Below, one piece after another: positions 1-7,310 of a stretch of DNA of 37,185 nt. The stretch lies in NCBI GenBank assembly GCA_016186145.1, contig JACPMF010000019.1, forward strand, positions 1 through 37,185. Reading direction: 5' to 3'. The notes beneath the pieces were generated by a model. The model worked only from the letters and a program-made list of their open reading frames with translations. It did not search any database and was not told the DNA's origin. The stretch's first letter is position 1. Each line of letters begins with the position of its first letter. The position numbers and the translations under genes were made by a program. The DNA is from Candidatus Sungiibacteriota bacterium. Lineage in GTDB: Bacteria; Patescibacteria; Paceibacteria; Sungbacterales; SURF-37.

Positions 1-1055
1 AAAAACAGGTTGACATCGCAAATTATCCCTTTGTTACCATAGAGCCGAATATCGGCATTGTTCAGGTACCGGACGAGCGCGTTCGCCGCCTTGCGGAACT
101 TTCCCATTCAGCAAAAAAAATCCATGCGGTAGTGGAATTTGTTGATATTGCCGGCCTCGTAAAAGGAGCGGCTGAGGGGCAGGGGCTTGGCAACAAGTTT
201 CTTTCACACATAAAAGATGTTGATGCTATTGCCGAAGTTATACGTGTTTTTCCCACCGAAGAAGGCGCTGCCGGTAAAGAAAATATAACCCATATATACG
301 GCACCATCGACCCCGTACGCGACATTGAAATTATCGAGCTTGAACTCATTCTTAAAGACCTGGAGATAGCCGAAGCAAGAATGGAAACGCTTGAAAAAAA
401 CGTACGTGCCGGCGATAAGACAGCTTCGATACAAAAAGAATTCCTCGAAAAATTATGCACGGGCCTTCGGAAGGAAAAACGGACGGAAAAAATTGTTCGG
501 GAAAACGCCGCTGACGCTGAACGAAAAGAAATTAAAATACTGCTCAACGAACTTGCGCTCTTAACCGCAAAACCGCGCATTTTTGTCTTCAACGGATCGG
601 AGGAACAGGTCCAAAATGGATGGACGCCGCCTGCGGAGCTGAAAGAAAAAATCGGCAACAACCCGTGGGTGTTGCTTTCTGCAAAAATGGAAGACGAGCT
701 TACGGCTCTTTCAAACGAAGAAAAGACGGAGTACTTGAGCGGGTTGGGGCTTGAAGCGTCGGGACTGGATCAATTGATAATTCTTGGCTATAAAACCTTG
801 CACCTGATAACATTCCTTACGACCGGAGAGGACGAAACAAGAGCATGGACCATTCCGGACGGCTCAACCGCGCCGCGGGCAGGCCGCGCAATCCACTCCG
901 ATTTTGAAGAAAAATTCATCCGAGCCGAAGTCATCGGCTATGAAAAATTGATTGAAGCCAAATCATTTATCAAAGCCCGGGAACTCGGCTGGGTCCGCAC
1001 CGAAGGTAAAAATTACGTCGTCAAAGATGGGGATGTAATTGAATTTAAAATCTAG
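1..1055 (+). CDS. ychF: Redox-regulated/ribosome-binding ATPase YchF (Obg family), 5' truncated by window edge
   Basis: The frame is open from base 3, so the gene starts before the window and its P-loop is not visible. What is seen begins at the switch I region (NYPFVTIEPNIGIV). The G3-like segment DIAGLVKGAAEGQGLGNKF follows, then a coiled-coil arm rich in Lys and Glu, an NGSE segment matching the NxxE motif that gives YchF its ATP rather than GTP preference, and a C-terminal TGS domain (FLTTGEDETRAWTI) ending GDVIEFKI. YchF is a universal cytosolic P-loop ATPase that binds ribosomes. The stop codon TAG lies at the first bases of a palindromic element. The family assignment is secure. Confidence 0.96.
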   Translation, partial: KQVDIANYPFVTIEPNIGIVQVPDERVRRLAELSHSAKKIHAVVEFVDIAGLVKGAAEGQGLGNKFLSHIKDVDAIAEVIRVFPTEEGAAGKENITHIYGTIDPVRDIEIIELELILKDLEIAEARMETLEKNVRAGDKTASIQKEFLEKLCTGLRKEKRTEKIVRENAADAERKEIKILLNELALLTAKPRIFVFNGSEEQVQNGWTPPAELKEKIGNNPWVLLSAKMEDELTALSNEEKTEYLSGLGLEASGLDQLIILGYKTLHLITFLTTGEDETRAWTIPDGSTAPRAGRAIHSDFEEKFIRAEVIGYEKLIEAKSFIKARELGWVRTEGKNYVVKDGDVIEFKI

Positions 1056-1216
1056 AACCCATCTTAAAAATGGCTTTGTAGGCGAAATCGAGCGAATTTT
1101 CAGGCGAGGCCGCCGCCGCAGAAACGATTCGTATTGGAAATACGATGAGTTTCGAGAAGGCGGTCGCAGCCAAAATTCGCCGATTACAGCCCAAATGTAT
1201 TTTTGAGATGGGTTCT
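1054..1216. repeat. Palindromic intergenic element, family D, copy 1
   Basis: The ends are near-perfect inverted repeats: AGAACCCATCTTAAAAATG on the left and the complement of TATTTTTGAGATGGGTTCT on the right. The inside holds further imperfect pairing (GGCGAAAT, GCGAATTTT and their partners). The left arm recurs as ACCCATCTTAAAAATGC at about 26040 in the 23S-5S spacer. It fills the gap between ychF and rpsF and contains no convincing ORF. It could act as a terminator or processing hairpin for ychF, but its recurrence suggests a dispersed element. Confidence 0.7.
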
Positions 1217-1321
1217 AAATCTCATCGATTATCCTTAAGAATCTGCGGAGTCGCAGAAGAGTTGTTGCCAAAAATAAGCCCTCTTGCAGCAGGCCCCTGA
1301 ACATGCTATCCTCACAAAAAG

Positions 1322-1762
1322 ATGGAAACTGAGCCAAAAAAATACGAAATCGCATATCTCATCTCTCCGAACGTGCCGGAAGAAGACGCTTTGGGGGAAG
1401 CCGGAAAAATTAGCGGCCTCCTTCAGGATGCAAAAAGCGTTATAGGCCACGTTGAAGAACCGCGGCGGAGACGCCTTGCATACCCGATCAAAAAATCTCG
1501 CGAATGCTACTTCGGCTGGACACGCTTTTCGTGCCACCCGGAAAATATCCCCGACTTTGAAAAAAAGCTCAAACTTGAACCCCAAATTATACGATATCTT
1601 CTCGTTGAAGCCGAAGAAATTCCCGTCGATACAAGACTACCGAGGATGACCAGAACCCCGTTTGTCCAGCAGAAAGCCCAAAAAAACCAAACAGGAGAAG
1701 AAAAAGAAAAAATGGATATTGTAGAGCTTGATAAGAAGCTGGAGGAGATATTGGGTAAATAA
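1322..1762 (+). CDS. rpsF: 30S ribosomal protein S6
   Basis: A 146-residue protein with the S6 fold signature: KYEIAYLISPNV at the N-terminus, the central basic segment EPRRRRLAYPIKKSRECYFG, and LKLEPQIIRYLLVEAEE. It binds the central domain of 16S rRNA as a partner of S18. A Lys/Glu-rich tail of about 45 residues extends beyond the usual core of about 95-100 residues. No clear Shine-Dalgarno is visible before ATG 1322. The order rpsF-ssb-rpsR is the classic bacterial arrangement and supports the call. Confidence 0.95.
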   Translation: METEPKKYEIAYLISPNVPEEDALGEAGKISGLLQDAKSVIGHVEEPRRRRLAYPIKKSRECYFGWTRFSCHPENIPDFEKKLKLEPQIIRYLLVEAEEIPVDTRLPRMTRTPFVQQKAQKNQTGEEKEKMDIVELDKKLEEILGK

Positions 1763-1776
1763 TATAAAAAATCATG

Positions 1777-1931
1777 ACCCCGCACCAAATTTCGCGGGTA
1801 TAAAACGAGGCAAGGCGCTTCGCCCATAACGGGTTGGCTCTATTCGAGCCACGCGCCTTGCGAGAAGTATACAGTACGTTATTGAACCACAGTCGTTTTC
1901 GCTCCGTTTATGGCGAAATTGGTACGGGGTT
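1777..1931. repeat. Palindromic element, family C, copy 1 (rpsF-ssb spacer)
   Basis: The termini ACCCCGCACCAAATTTCGC and GCGAAATTGGTACGGGGT are inverted repeats. The inside carries GCGCTTCGCCCATAACGGG, which is identical in the copy at 32809-33057, and a nested hairpin whose arms read AAGGCGC and GCGCCTT. The same terminus CCCCGTACCAAAT flanks the intact 5S rRNA gene at 25731-25890. There is no ORF. It most likely folds as a branched RNA or DNA cruciform and belongs to a dispersed family. Confidence 0.75.
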
Positions 1932-1975
1932 CATAATTTGTAGCTTCTCGCTTGCGCTCGAAGACAAATTATGAA
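1930..1975 (+). promoter_or_regulatory. Hairpin that buries the ssb start codon
   Basis: TTCATAATTTGT (1930-1941) and ACAAATTATGAA (1964-1975) form a perfect 12-bp stem with a GC-rich loop. The 3' arm contains the ssb initiator ATG (1971-1973). The family C copy at 32809-33057 ends in an equivalent hairpin (TTCAATTCTTAT with ATAAGAATTGAA), so the hairpin seems to belong to the element. Folding in the mRNA would occlude the start codon. A regulatory effect is inference. Confidence 0.55.
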
Positions 1976-2420
1976 TTTCAACAAAGCTTTCGTTTTAGGA
2001 AATGTCACTCGCGATCCGGAGCTGCGGCATACGACATCCGGACATGCGGTAGCAACTTTTGGACTTGCGACAAACCGTGTCTGGAAAGATAGTTCCGGCC
2101 AGCAACAAAAGCAGGCAGAATTTCACAATATCGTCGCATGGGGACGCCTCGGAGAAATCTGCAGCCAATACTTAAAAAAGGGTTCGCTTGTTTTTATCGA
2201 GGGACGAATACAAACAAGATCATGGCAAGACCAGCAAGGACAGAAACGCTTCAGAACCGAAATTGTGGCGGAAACCATGCAAATGGGACCAAGAGGAACA
2301 GGTTTTGCAGGATCCGGCCAAGATGAAAAAGAGAAACCGGTGACGGACGAACTTGCCACCGTCGAACTTCCCGGCGCCGAAGACGAAGAAGAAATTAAGC
2401 CCGAAGAAATTCCTTTCTAG
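1971..2420 (+). CDS. ssb: Single-stranded DNA-binding protein
   Basis: 149 residues. An OB fold covers about residues 1-105 (MNFNKAFVLGNVTRDPELR, ATFGLATNR, FHNIVAWGRLGEICSQYLKKG, FIEGRIQTRSWQDQQGQKR). An acidic tail follows (GAEDEEEIKPEEIPF) and ends in the typical IPF tip that recruits partner proteins. It coats ssDNA as a tetramer during replication and repair. It lies between rpsF and rpsR as in most bacteria. ATG 1971 sits in a stable hairpin and has no upstream Shine-Dalgarno. Confidence 0.96.
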   Translation: MNFNKAFVLGNVTRDPELRHTTSGHAVATFGLATNRVWKDSSGQQQKQAEFHNIVAWGRLGEICSQYLKKGSLVFIEGRIQTRSWQDQQGQKRFRTEIVAETMQMGPRGTGFAGSGQDEKEKPVTDELATVELPGAEDEEEIKPEEIPF

Positions 2421-2534
2421 AAGCGGATTTATACCGATGACAACGCAGATCAATGCGGATCCGCGTGAATCCGCGTAGCTACTCGCCTCGCTGAAGCTAC
2501 GGCGAAGCGGGTCCGCGCTTATCCGCCTCTATTT
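2421..2534. repeat. Repeat-rich spacer: TCCGCGT units (family G) and a CGCTGAAGCTACGGCG segment (family H)
   Basis: The ssb-rpsR spacer holds several copies of ATCCGCGT-like units (GGATCCGCGTGAATCCGCG) and ends GTCCGCGCTTATCCGC. Between them CGCCTCGCTGAAGCTACGG lies at 2484-2502. The first unit recurs inside intron 1 of the 23S gene (26863-26905). The second recurs at 25665-25692 on the other strand, and in a variant form inside murD (10773-10804). No ORF is present. Confidence 0.6.
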
Positions 2535-2536
2535 CT

Positions 2537-2743
2537 ATGAAAAAACAGTGCCCCTTTTGCACCAAAAACCAAAAAGTGATTGATTACAAAAGCGAAACCG
2601 TGCTTCGCGAATTCATATCCGGACAGATGAAAATCATGCCGCGGAAACGCTCGGGTGTTTGCGCGAAACACCAACGAAAACTCTCAACGGCCATCAAACG
2701 AGCTCGCTTTTTGGGGCTTCTCCCCTACACATTGCCAAAATAA
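2537..2743 (+). CDS. rpsR: 30S ribosomal protein S18
   Basis: 68 residues. An N-terminal CPFC pair is followed by the S18 core (VLREFISGQMKIMPRKRSGV, CAKHQRKLSTAIKRARFLGL, LPYT). S18 heterodimerises with S6 on the 30S platform. A strong terminator starts at its stop codon and no rplI (L9) follows, which fits the reduced ribosomal protein set reported for some CPR lineages. No clear Shine-Dalgarno is visible. Confidence 0.95.
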   Translation: MKKQCPFCTKNQKVIDYKSETVLREFISGQMKIMPRKRSGVCAKHQRKLSTAIKRARFLGLLPYTLPK

Positions 2744-2770
2744 AACCCTCCGCTATTGCGGAGGGTTTTA
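2741..2770. terminator. Intrinsic terminator after rpsR (bidirectional)
   Basis: Perfect 13-bp stem TAAAACCCTCCGC, loop TATT, then GCGGAGGGTTTTA. It closes the rpsF operon on the + strand and the convergent sugar operon on the - strand. Confidence 0.9.
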
Positions 2771-2790
2771 TAAAAATCTTAATGATGCTT

Positions 2791-3449
2791 TTATTGAAAT
2801 TCCTCACTAACCCTTATACCATCATCTGCAATATTTGACGGGAGTATTTGCATATTGGCCCTTTTAACAAAATCCTCTAATTCATCCCTTTTTGCCGGGT
2901 CAATCAGAAGGGCTACACACCCGCCACCGCCAGCACCGCATACGCGCAAAGCAAACGCTCCTATCTTGAAAGATTCGAACGTTAGCCTTTCAATTTCTGG
3001 AGTAGTCATACCCGGAAGCATTGCCTTTCGTGTTTGCCAATCATCATTTAATACCTCTGAAATTCTATAAATATCTTCTTGTTGTAAGGCGGCTTTCATA
3101 GCGATGGCATTTTCTTTTAATTTTTCAAAAAACTCAACTATCTCCTGATCACCATCTATGTGTCTCTTGAATAATTCCCAATTATTAGCCCCGGAAAAGT
3201 GCGGCTTGCCTACATAAACAAGAAGCAAATGGCGTTCAAACTCTTTGTGAAATACTTCAGAGCCAAGAGGTATTTTGATTAATTTTCCGTTAAGTCCCAT
3301 CTCGTAGGCATGAATTTTGCCGTATACCGCTCCCCAATAATCTTGATATCCGGTTGGAACTTTAATTGTTTGGGTCTCAATTGATTTCGCATAATTGACA
3401 AGCCCTTAAGGTCTACGCGTGTTGGTGCTTCCGACCTTATAACTCTCAT
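2791..3449 (-). pseudogene. GHMP-family sugar/cyclitol kinase with internal deletion and frameshift
   Basis: The gene opens at ATG 3449 with the normal GHMP N-terminus MRVIRSEAPTRVDL. At about 3400-3408 the reading frame changes, and sequence typical of the middle of the protein follows directly (LVNYAKSIETQTIKVPTGYQ then DYWGAVYGKIHAYEMGLNGK). The C-terminal half is intact and includes the glycine-rich motif RVCGAGGGGCVALL. The first ATG in the downstream frame is 3300. About 110 residues are missing, including the ATP-binding P-x(3)-GLGSSA loop, so kinase activity should be lost. The ATG overlaps the TGA of the upstream HAD gene (ATGA), indicating former translational coupling. An assembly error remains possible. 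Confidence 0.8.
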
Positions 3450-4135
3450 AAAAATAGTATACCATTCAAATCCCGACAAACAACATGCTGATAGCGCCAT
3501 GTCTTTCCCAAATATTTTTTAGCTTCTAGAAACCTTAACCGTGCCGACCCGTCACGGGAATCAAACATTTCATCGGGAACACGATTTATGCAGTATGTTT
3601 CCACGGTCGATACCATATCTTTAATCAAATCAAGTTCTGCCGGATTATTATCAACAACAATAATGCGATCAAATCTGTCTGCCACCTCTAAAATAATACC
3701 CGCTTTCCCGCCCTCTTTGGGAACAAAGAACATATCATCAAAATGACTGCCGACACGAGAAGCTAAAACCTTGTAACGCTGCCAATCTGGGTTGCCAAAA
3801 GACAACAGGAAAAGATAAACATCTTTCTCTTTTGCGCGCCGAAGAAAAGGCAAAACATCCGAAAACAAGTAACGCCGCAAGTCCGAAAAAGTTCCGTCAA
3901 TAATACTTCGCATTTCACCCAGCGGCAGCTGATTGCCAGATTGGCGATGAATCTCCTCTGCGTGTCTTTCGAGCGTGTAACCGGCTTTCCATACTCTCTC
4001 ATAGGTTTGCTCCCACAAAGCGTCATCTATTCCAAGGTGACCAAAAGCGCCTCTTACATCAACATGAAAAAATTCGTCGGTATCAAAAAGTGTATGATCA
4101 AAATCAAGAAAAAGCGCAGTATTTAGATTAGACAT
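3446..4135 (-). CDS. HAD-superfamily hydrolase (sugar phosphatase-like)
   Basis: 229 residues from ATG 4135, chosen because GGAGGAG lies about 7 bases upstream; a longer frame to 4180 lacks such a site. Motif I is LFLDFDHTLFDTDEFF with nucleophile D11 and acid D13. Motif II is LLSFGNPDW, a Lys is present in the RYKVLASR region, and motif IV is IIVVDNNPAELD. An all-alpha cap domain lies between motifs I and II. It probably dephosphorylates a small sugar or cyclitol phosphate. It overlaps the oxidoreductase gene upstream by 13 bases and the kinase start downstream by an ATGA, so the three form one operon. The substrate is unknown. Confidence 0.85.
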   Translation of the reverse strand: MSNLNTALFLDFDHTLFDTDEFFHVDVRGAFGHLGIDDALWEQTYERVWKAGYTLERHAEEIHRQSGNQLPLGEMRSIIDGTFSDLRRYLFSDVLPFLRRAKEKDVYLFLLSFGNPDWQRYKVLASRVGSHFDDMFFVPKEGGKAGIILEVADRFDRIIVVDNNPAELDLIKDMVSTVETYCINRVPDEMFDSRDGSARLRFLEAKKYLGKTWRYQHVVCRDLNGILFL

Positions 4136-5115
4136 ATTTTTACTCCTCCGCGCCGAGCAGACTCTTCGGCCGCGAAACAAACCAAATGGGTGTTGACTGC
4201 ACTACGTAAGCTGCAGGAAGTTTCCTTGTTTTGAATTATGCAATCAATAAGCTCTTGTACCATTCCGCGAAAGGGATGGTGCCAAACCGCACCGCTATCG
4301 GGAACAATTCCTGCGATAGTTTCTATAGTTTTTGAGTGCGAGTGCCTTGAATAGAACTGGTTTAGACGTATTGAACCGTCGCCACCGAAAAGCGCGACAT
4401 TAAACACATACGGCATAAATACTTCATCTGTTGCTGAAATCTTACCAATAACACCGTTCTCAAACCTAACAACAGCAGCAGTGGTTCGCTGAATTGACTG
4501 TTCTTGTTTGGTTGGGGTTATTGCTGTTACTTCGATAATATCAGAATCTGTAAAAAATCTGGCCATATCGACGGCATGACATCCGCCGCCAAGAAATGCA
4601 CCGATCTGCTGCAGTCTTGTACCATATTCATGTGGAATATGTTCCTTTTCATGAGAAGGGCCGTGCCAATAGTCAGTTTCTAGATAAAATAATGTATCAA
4701 TCTTTCTAAGATAATGTTGTTTGATATTAAGCATTAAATCATTCCATCGAAGCACAAAACCAATAATGGTCCTGACGCCATACTGCGCAACGGCATGATG
4801 CATTTCAAACAATTCTCTTTTGTTCAAAGCAACAGGTTTTTCTATAGCGACATGAATGCCACGGCGAGCTATTTTTACAGTATGTTCACAATGCAACTCT
4901 GGGGGACTGCAAACCGAAACAACATCGGGCCCCTCGGTATCAAGCATGAGTTCAAAATCGTCGTAAGCGACTGCGGATATTCCTAACTCCTGAATTTTCA
5001 CATTTGCGGATTCCTTTGTCCTTCCGCACATAGCCACAACCTCAACACCGCATGCCAAATATGCTTTTACATGCTCACCGCTTACTCGACCGGCGCCAAC
5101 AATTGCCGCTTTCAT
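4123..5115 (-). CDS. Gfo/Idh/MocA family oxidoreductase
   Basis: 330 residues. The N-terminal Rossmann fold begins MKAAIVGAGRVSGEHVKAYL. The family motif EKPVALNK follows at about residue 95, then the C-terminal alpha/beta domain with GGGCHAVDMARFF, whose His is the likely catalytic residue. The family oxidises or reduces sugars and cyclitols with NAD(P). The start has a strong AAAGGAGG 5 bases upstream. It is the first gene of a three-gene operon with HAD and GHMP genes, a set often found in nucleotide-sugar or surface-glycan pathways. The exact substrate cannot be read from sequence. Confidence 0.9.
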   Translation of the reverse strand: MKAAIVGAGRVSGEHVKAYLACGVEVVAMCGRTKESANVKIQELGISAVAYDDFELMLDTEGPDVVSVCSPPELHCEHTVKIARRGIHVAIEKPVALNKRELFEMHHAVAQYGVRTIIGFVLRWNDLMLNIKQHYLRKIDTLFYLETDYWHGPSHEKEHIPHEYGTRLQQIGAFLGGGCHAVDMARFFTDSDIIEVTAITPTKQEQSIQRTTAAVVRFENGVIGKISATDEVFMPYVFNVALFGGDGSIRLNQFYSRHSHSKTIETIAGIVPDSGAVWHHPFRGMVQELIDCIIQNKETSCSLRSAVNTHLVCFAAEESARRGGVKICLI

Positions 5116-5203
5116 TGCGTCCTCCTTTTGTTAAAGTGCGTATCAATTATAAATTATACCTTCAATACCCATCTGTGGTTGCGCCATTCCGCGTCAATAA
5201 ACA

Positions 5204-5233
5204 AAAATCCTCCGTCTAACGACGGAGGATTTT
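5204..5233. terminator. Hairpin terminator between recA and the oxidoreductase operon
   Basis: Perfect 13-bp stem AAAATCCTCCGTC, loop TAAC, then GACGGAGGATTTT. It lies 5' of the oxidoreductase operon on the - strand and downstream of recA, so it most likely ends recA transcripts. Confidence 0.8.
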
Positions 5234-5280
5234 CTGATTCTGTAATCAAACGGTAACTCTTGCCGCCTCCTTTATTTGCC

Positions 5281-5391
5281 AATGTTATCTCCGACGTTAC
5301 GTCGGAGCTACAACATTGAGCACCCTGTTAAATAATTTCGCCTTTGGCGAAATTGCCGCAAAGCGGCATTTAACAGGGTAAAGGTTTGGCA
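5281..5391. repeat. Hairpin plus palindromic element, family A, copy 1 (recA 3' side)
   Basis: 5289-5307 is a perfect CTCCGACG/CGTCGGAG hairpin. Next, ACCCTGTTAAAT (5322) and ATTTAACAGGGT (5368-5379) form an outer stem that encloses two independent hairpins, ATTTCGCC/GGCGAAAT and TGCCGC/GCGGCA. The tail AAAGGTTTGGCA is also conserved. Copy 2 at 8777-8846 keeps the outer stem and tail but has different inner hairpins. This gives a three-way-junction shape whose outer stem alone is conserved. Confidence 0.75.
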
Positions 5392-5401
5392 ACTCCGCTT
5401 C

Positions 5402-6415
5402 CTACGCTTTCGGCTCAGAACCGGAGGCCAAGCCCTTTATTTTCTTCATGACCTCTTCCGCTACTTTCGAATTCTCTTTTAAAAAGTTCCGCGCATTGTC
5501 AAAACCGGAACCAAGACGAACGTTGCCGTATGAAAAGGAAGCGCCGGCTTTTTTGATAATGGCGTATTTTTCTCCAAGCGTCAAAAGTTCCGCCTCGGGC
5601 GAGATGCCTTCGTTGAAAAAAATATCGAACTCCGCCCTTTTGAAAGGTGCTGCAACTTTATTTTTAACAACTTTCGCATTCACCCGATTGCCAATAATAT
5701 CCTCGCCCTTTTTAATCTGCGCGGCCCTCCGCACCTCAATCCTCACCGAAGAATAGAATTTCAGGGCTTTCCCACCGGGCGTTGTTTCCGGGTTGCCGAA
5801 CATAATCCCGATCTGCATTCTTATCTGATTAATAAAAATGACCGTGGTCTTGGTGCGGGCAACGCTTGCCGTAAGTTTCCGCAACGCATGGCTCATTAAG
5901 CGCGCCTGCAAGCCGATATGCTGCTGACCCATTTCACCCTCAATTTCGGCACGCGGCGTAAGCGCGGCAACAGAGTCAACGACAACAACATCAACCGAAC
6001 CGGAGCGAACAAGCGAATCAACAATTTCAAGCGCTTGCTCTCCGGTATCCGGCTGTGAAATCAAAAGGTCGTTCACCTTAACTCCAAGCCGCTTTGCATA
6101 TTCCGGATCCAAGGCGTGTTCAGCATCAACAAAGGCTGCAAGTCCCCCCTTCTTTTGGGCCTGCGCGACAATATTCAAAGCAAGCGTGGTTTTACCAGAG
6201 GACTCCGGCCCAAAAATCTCAACAACTCTCCCCCGCGGGACCCCTCCGACGCCAAGCGCCAAATCAAGAGAAAGCGAACCGGTCGGAATAACATCAACGT
6301 CAACTTTTCGCGCATCCCCCAGCTTCATAATCGCGCCCTCACCAAACTTTTCCTGAATATCCTTAACGGTATCCTCAAGAATTTTTAACTTCGATTGTTT
6401 TTCTTCTTTAGCCAT
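5402..6415 (-). CDS. recA: Recombinase RecA
   Basis: 337 residues from ATG 6415 (MAKEEKQSKLKILEDT). An alternative TTG start at 6433 adds six residues. Neither start has a clear Shine-Dalgarno. Walker A is GPESSGKTTL, and other RecA landmarks are VDAEHALDPEYAKRLGV, VVDSVAALTPRAEIEGEMG, FINQIRMQIGIMFGNPETTP and GGKALKFYSSVR. It forms the ssDNA filament for strand exchange and triggers SOS-type responses where present. It is the last gene of the wall/division run. A family E palindrome sits immediately upstream. Confidence 0.98.
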   Translation of the reverse strand: MAKEEKQSKLKILEDTVKDIQEKFGEGAIMKLGDARKVDVDVIPTGSLSLDLALGVGGVPRGRVVEIFGPESSGKTTLALNIVAQAQKKGGLAAFVDAEHALDPEYAKRLGVKVNDLLISQPDTGEQALEIVDSLVRSGSVDVVVVDSVAALTPRAEIEGEMGQQHIGLQARLMSHALRKLTASVARTKTTVIFINQIRMQIGIMFGNPETTPGGKALKFYSSVRIEVRRAAQIKKGEDIIGNRVNAKVVKNKVAAPFKRAEFDIFFNEGISPEAELLTLGEKYAIIKKAGASFSYGNVRLGSGFDNARNFLKENSKVAEEVMKKIKGLASGSEPKA

Positions 6416-6428
6416 TTGCCATTGCTCT

Positions 6429-6515
6429 ATCAACGAATTACGAATCTTTTACGAATCTACGAATAATCAAATTTACAAAATTCGTATATTCGCGGCTGAT
6501 TCGTAATTCGATGAT
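6429..6515. repeat. Palindromic element, family E, intergenic copy (recA upstream)
   Basis: The element starts ATCAACGAATTACGAAT and ends with the inverted sequence ATTCGTAATTCGATGAT, with TACGAATCTACGAATAA and TTCGTATATTCGC inside. It occupies nearly all of the space between recA and the RodZ-like gene. A close match (about 85% by eye, 86 bp) lies at 32265-32350 within 23S rRNA. Shorter or rearranged relatives occur at 29151-29215, 30051-30121 and 30705-30793, also in 23S. Confidence 0.85.
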
Positions 6516-6524
6516 GAATTTATC

Positions 6525-7157
6525 TTATTTAACAAACACATACCTCACCCTTTTTTCCGCCTTCCCAAGCCGATCCACCGCTTCGAATTCAAGGGCATTT
6601 AACCCCTTACGAAGAAGCGCCGTTTCATCAAACTTTCCCTCTTCATTAACCGCAAGCGCCCTGCCATTTAAAAATACATTCGCCCCTGCTCCCGCAGACC
6701 CGGAAATCCGAACTTTTTCCTGATCTATACTGATATCTTTTTCAGGTAATTTTACGACAAGATCCGGTCCTCCCCAGATGTGCCGAAATCCGAAGAAAAA
6801 ATAAGCGCCGACGGCAAGAAGAATCGCAAGAGAGAAAAGAGAAACGCCTCTTATCCGATCAAAAAATGCCTGTATGCCCAATCCCCTTTCCGCACGAGAA
6901 GGCCTTTTTGCTTCACCGGGCCTTCCGTCCGAACCCTGAAGATCAAACTCGCTTAATACCTCATGCTCCGGAAGACCAAGATGCAAAGCGTACTTCTTCA
7001 GAAAACCTCGCGTATAAACCCGGGGCGGAAGCTTCGAAAAATCTTCGCGCTCTAACGCATCAACTATTTTTAATGGTATTTGGAGCTTGTCGGCAACTTC
7101 TTTTGCCGACCGTCCGATTTCTTCCCGCGCCTCGCGCAATATCTCGCCGAACGCCAT
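6525..7157 (-). CDS. RodZ-like helix-turn-helix membrane protein
   Basis: 210 residues. Residues 1-75 form a cytoplasmic HTH domain of the RodZ type (FGEILREAREEIGRSAKEVA, YTRGFLKKYALHLGLP). One membrane segment follows at about 104-122 (LFSLAILLAVGAYFFFGF). The outer domain, about 135-210, has a beta-sandwich character (ISGSAGAGANVFLNGRAL, GLNALEFEAVDRLGK) like glucodextranase-B or Ig-like domains. RodZ links MreB to the elongation machinery; here the gene lies next to murG, ftsW and recA, which fits a shape or division role. No mreB is in the window. Confidence 0.8.
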   Translation of the reverse strand: MAFGEILREAREEIGRSAKEVADKLQIPLKIVDALEREDFSKLPPRVYTRGFLKKYALHLGLPEHEVLSEFDLQGSDGRPGEAKRPSRAERGLGIQAFFDRIRGVSLFSLAILLAVGAYFFFGFRHIWGGPDLVVKLPEKDISIDQEKVRISGSAGAGANVFLNGRALAVNEEGKFDETALLRKGLNALEFEAVDRLGKAEKRVRYVFVK

Positions 7158-7245
7158 GGTTCAATTTGTAGCACGAGGATAAAAAAATCGCAATTCCCAT
7201 CGCCTGCGGCACTTTTGTTACTTCAGTGGCGTGCCGCGGAAACCC

Positions 7246-7274
7246 TTGCGATTCTTTTCTGGATTTGCTACTTT
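7246..7274 (+). promoter_or_regulatory. Possible sigma-70 promoter for the 63-residue membrane protein
   Basis: TTGCGA (7246-7251) and TACTTT (7269-7274) are spaced by 17 bases and lie about 36 bases upstream of the ATG at 7311. Both hexamers are imperfect. Confidence 0.35.
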
Positions 7275-7310
7275 AGCATCGGGTGTTTAACAACAAAATA
7301 GGAGGGTTTG

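Noticed and set aside
62..661. 199-codon ORF antisense to ychF
   Set aside because: It lies wholly within a well-identified coding gene on the other strand and its Ser/Phe-rich composition is typical of a shadow frame.
3279..3500. Independent 73-codon gene
   Set aside because: Only MRVIRSEAPTRVDL is meaningful; the remainder is the wrong frame of the GHMP kinase after the deletion.
3446..4135. Recoded UGA (as in Gracilibacteria/SR1)
   Set aside because: TGA clearly ends several genes at normal positions, including overlapping ATGA and TGATG junctions, so the standard code fits.
6116..6388. Antisense ORFs over recA and other enzymes
   Set aside because: Shadow frames of strongly conserved coding genes.
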